A stretch of DNA of 64,000 nucleotides. Origin: an uncultured Rhodospirillales bacterium (GTDB lineage: Bacteria > Pseudomonadota > Alphaproteobacteria > Rhodospirillales > UBA2165). The DNA lies in contig CAJXKD010000002.1 of assembly GCA_913055735.1 (NCBI GenBank), positions 598,150 through 662,149 of the forward strand, written 5' to 3'. The translations under genes and the position numbers were made by a program. Shown here piece by piece: positions 63,257 through 64,000 of this stretch. Numbering within the stretch: the stretch's first letter is position 1; each line of letters starts with the position of its first letter. The notes beneath the pieces were generated by a model that was not told where the DNA came from, did no database searches, and was given only the letters and a program-made list of their open reading frames with translations.

Positions 63257-64000
63257 TTACTTGGGGCTCTTTGTTACCGGAATGTTGAGATCGCGTATTT
63301 TCTTCCTTAGCGTATTGCGGTTGAGCCCTAATAATTTCGCCGCACGCAACTGATTTCCGCGGGTTGCGGCCAATGACAAGGATATCAGCGGCCGTTCGAC
63401 CTCATTCAAGACCCGCTCGTATAGCCCCGGCGGCGGCAACATATTGCCGTGAGCTTCGAAATATTCCCGCAAATGAATTTCGACGGCGTCACCAATTCCG
63501 TCGCCGGTCTTGGCGTTCTGGGGCGGTAAGGTCGATTCGGCGAGTTCCGCTTCGACAGCGTCCACTCCGATCGTCTCTTCAGAATAGAGCGCCGCCAGAC
63601 GCCGCACCAAATTTTCCAATTCGCGCACGTTGCCCGGCCAATGGTAGGCCTGCATGCGTTCCAACGCGGCGTCATCGAGAATTTTCCACGGCAGACCTTC
63701 GTCTGCGCACTGCTTAAGAAAATGCCGAGCAAGCTCGGGAATGTCCTCACGCCGTTCACGTAAAGGCGGCATACGGATAGGCACGACGTTGAGGCGGTAG
63801 TACAAATCTTCCCGGAACAGGCCTTGCCGGATCAGCTGGGTAAGATCGCGGTGCGTCGCGGCGATAATCCGGACGTTGGTCTTGATGGGTGTGCGCCCGC
63901 CAACCGTGGTGTATTCGCCTTCCTGCAGAACCCGCAGCAGCCTGGTTTGCGCCTCGGGCGGCATGTCGCCGATTTCGTCGAGGAACAGCGTCCCTCCTTC
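63257..64000 (-). CDS. ntrC: nitrogen regulator NtrC, C-terminal part (5' end outside window)
   Basis: The last 247 codons of a sigma-54-dependent activator. The frame runs open to the right edge. The Walker B segment [18 protein letters not shown] is at the edge, followed by [18 protein letters not shown] and [20 protein letters not shown], and the Fis-type [24 protein letters not shown] is at the end. The order before ntrY-ntrX identifies it as NtrC. The receiver domain and GAFTGA motif lie beyond the window. Confidence 0.95.
   Translation of the reverse strand, partial: EGGTLFLDEIGDMPPEAQTRLLRVLQEGEYTTVGGRTPIKTNVRIIAATHRDLTQLIRQGLFREDLYYRLNVVPIRMPPLRERREDIPELARHFLKQCADEGLPWKILDDAALERMQAYHWPGNVRELENLVRRLAALYSEETIGVDAVEAELAESTLPPQNAKTGDGIGDAVEIHLREYFEAHGNMLPPPGLYERVLNEVERPLISLSLAATRGNQLRAAKLLGLNRNTLRKKIRDLNIPVTKSPK

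Overview
The window looks like a chromosomal segment of a GC-rich alphaproteobacterium, most likely Rhodospirillales-like (inference). The evidence is the order ntrC-ntrY-ntrX-trkA-dat-hfq-hflX, the sdhE-mfd pair divergent from recG, the rlpA-dac-tmk-holB-metG-tatD cell-wall/replication cluster, and two TTAA-N7-TTAA sites of the CtrA type. No rRNA, CRISPR array, insertion sequence or prophage was seen. One tRNA gene (Ser, anticodon UGA) is present.

Layout. 1-5.4 kb: recG (cut by the left edge) divergent from sdhE-mfd. 5.4-9.3 kb: a DsbA-type oxidoreductase, an MFS exporter, a DUF2786-like protein, a methyltransferase and a 59-residue small protein. 9.3-10 kb: a gene-poor stretch with two tandem small-RNA-like units, each ending in a strong minus-strand terminator. 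10-15.9 kb: a 3-hydroxybenzoate 6-hydroxylase-like monooxygenase, a leaderless DctP-like protein, a lipoprotein and a complete TRAP dctPQM operon. 16.3-30 kb: the accessory highlight, a type I secretion locus (HlyB-like ABC transporter, HlyD-like adaptor, HlyC-like lysine acyltransferase, an unknown membrane-anchored protein) leading to a 2707-residue mosaic RTX protein. That protein combines a lipase-like GDSKG segment, a Hint domain, a kexin/subtilisin-type protease with P domain, lectin-like LamG and SPRY modules, five RTX blocks and a C-terminal RTX-associated domain. 30-38 kb: tRNA-Ser, a VOC protein, HupE/UreJ-like protein, TPR-glycosyltransferase, FAA hydrolase, TSUP permease, IlvD/Edd dehydratase and a hydroxyacid dehydrogenase. 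38-48.2 kb: cell-wall enzymes (YdcF, MltB-type, RlpA, D-Ala-D-Ala carboxypeptidase) running into tmk-holB-metG, then tatD and an MBL hydrolase, with a 2-hydroxyacid dehydrogenase inserted antisense. 48.2-54.6 kb: small unknowns, a DUF1801 protein, tag, a FecR-domain protein, mazG, a lipoprotein, a second hydroxyacid dehydrogenase and an inositol-monophosphatase-family enzyme. 54.7-64 kb: hflX, hfq, a HAD phosphatase, a D-amino-acid transaminase, trkA, ntrX, ntrY and the 3' part of ntrC, all on the minus strand.

How the parts work together. The type I locus is self-contained for export and possible acylation of the giant RTX protein, except that no outer-membrane TolC partner is in the window. 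The aromatic hydroxylase makes gentisate in its family, and the FAA hydrolase resembles enzymes of the lower gentisate route. The dioxygenase and isomerase of that route are not here, so the link is inference. The ntr/trkA/hfq block is core regulation of nitrogen, potassium and RNA metabolism. CtrA-type boxes in front of the MltB-like transglycosylase and of the first small-RNA unit suggest that both belong to a cell-cycle or motility regulon (inference). Domain boundaries were read by eye from motifs; no database search was run.
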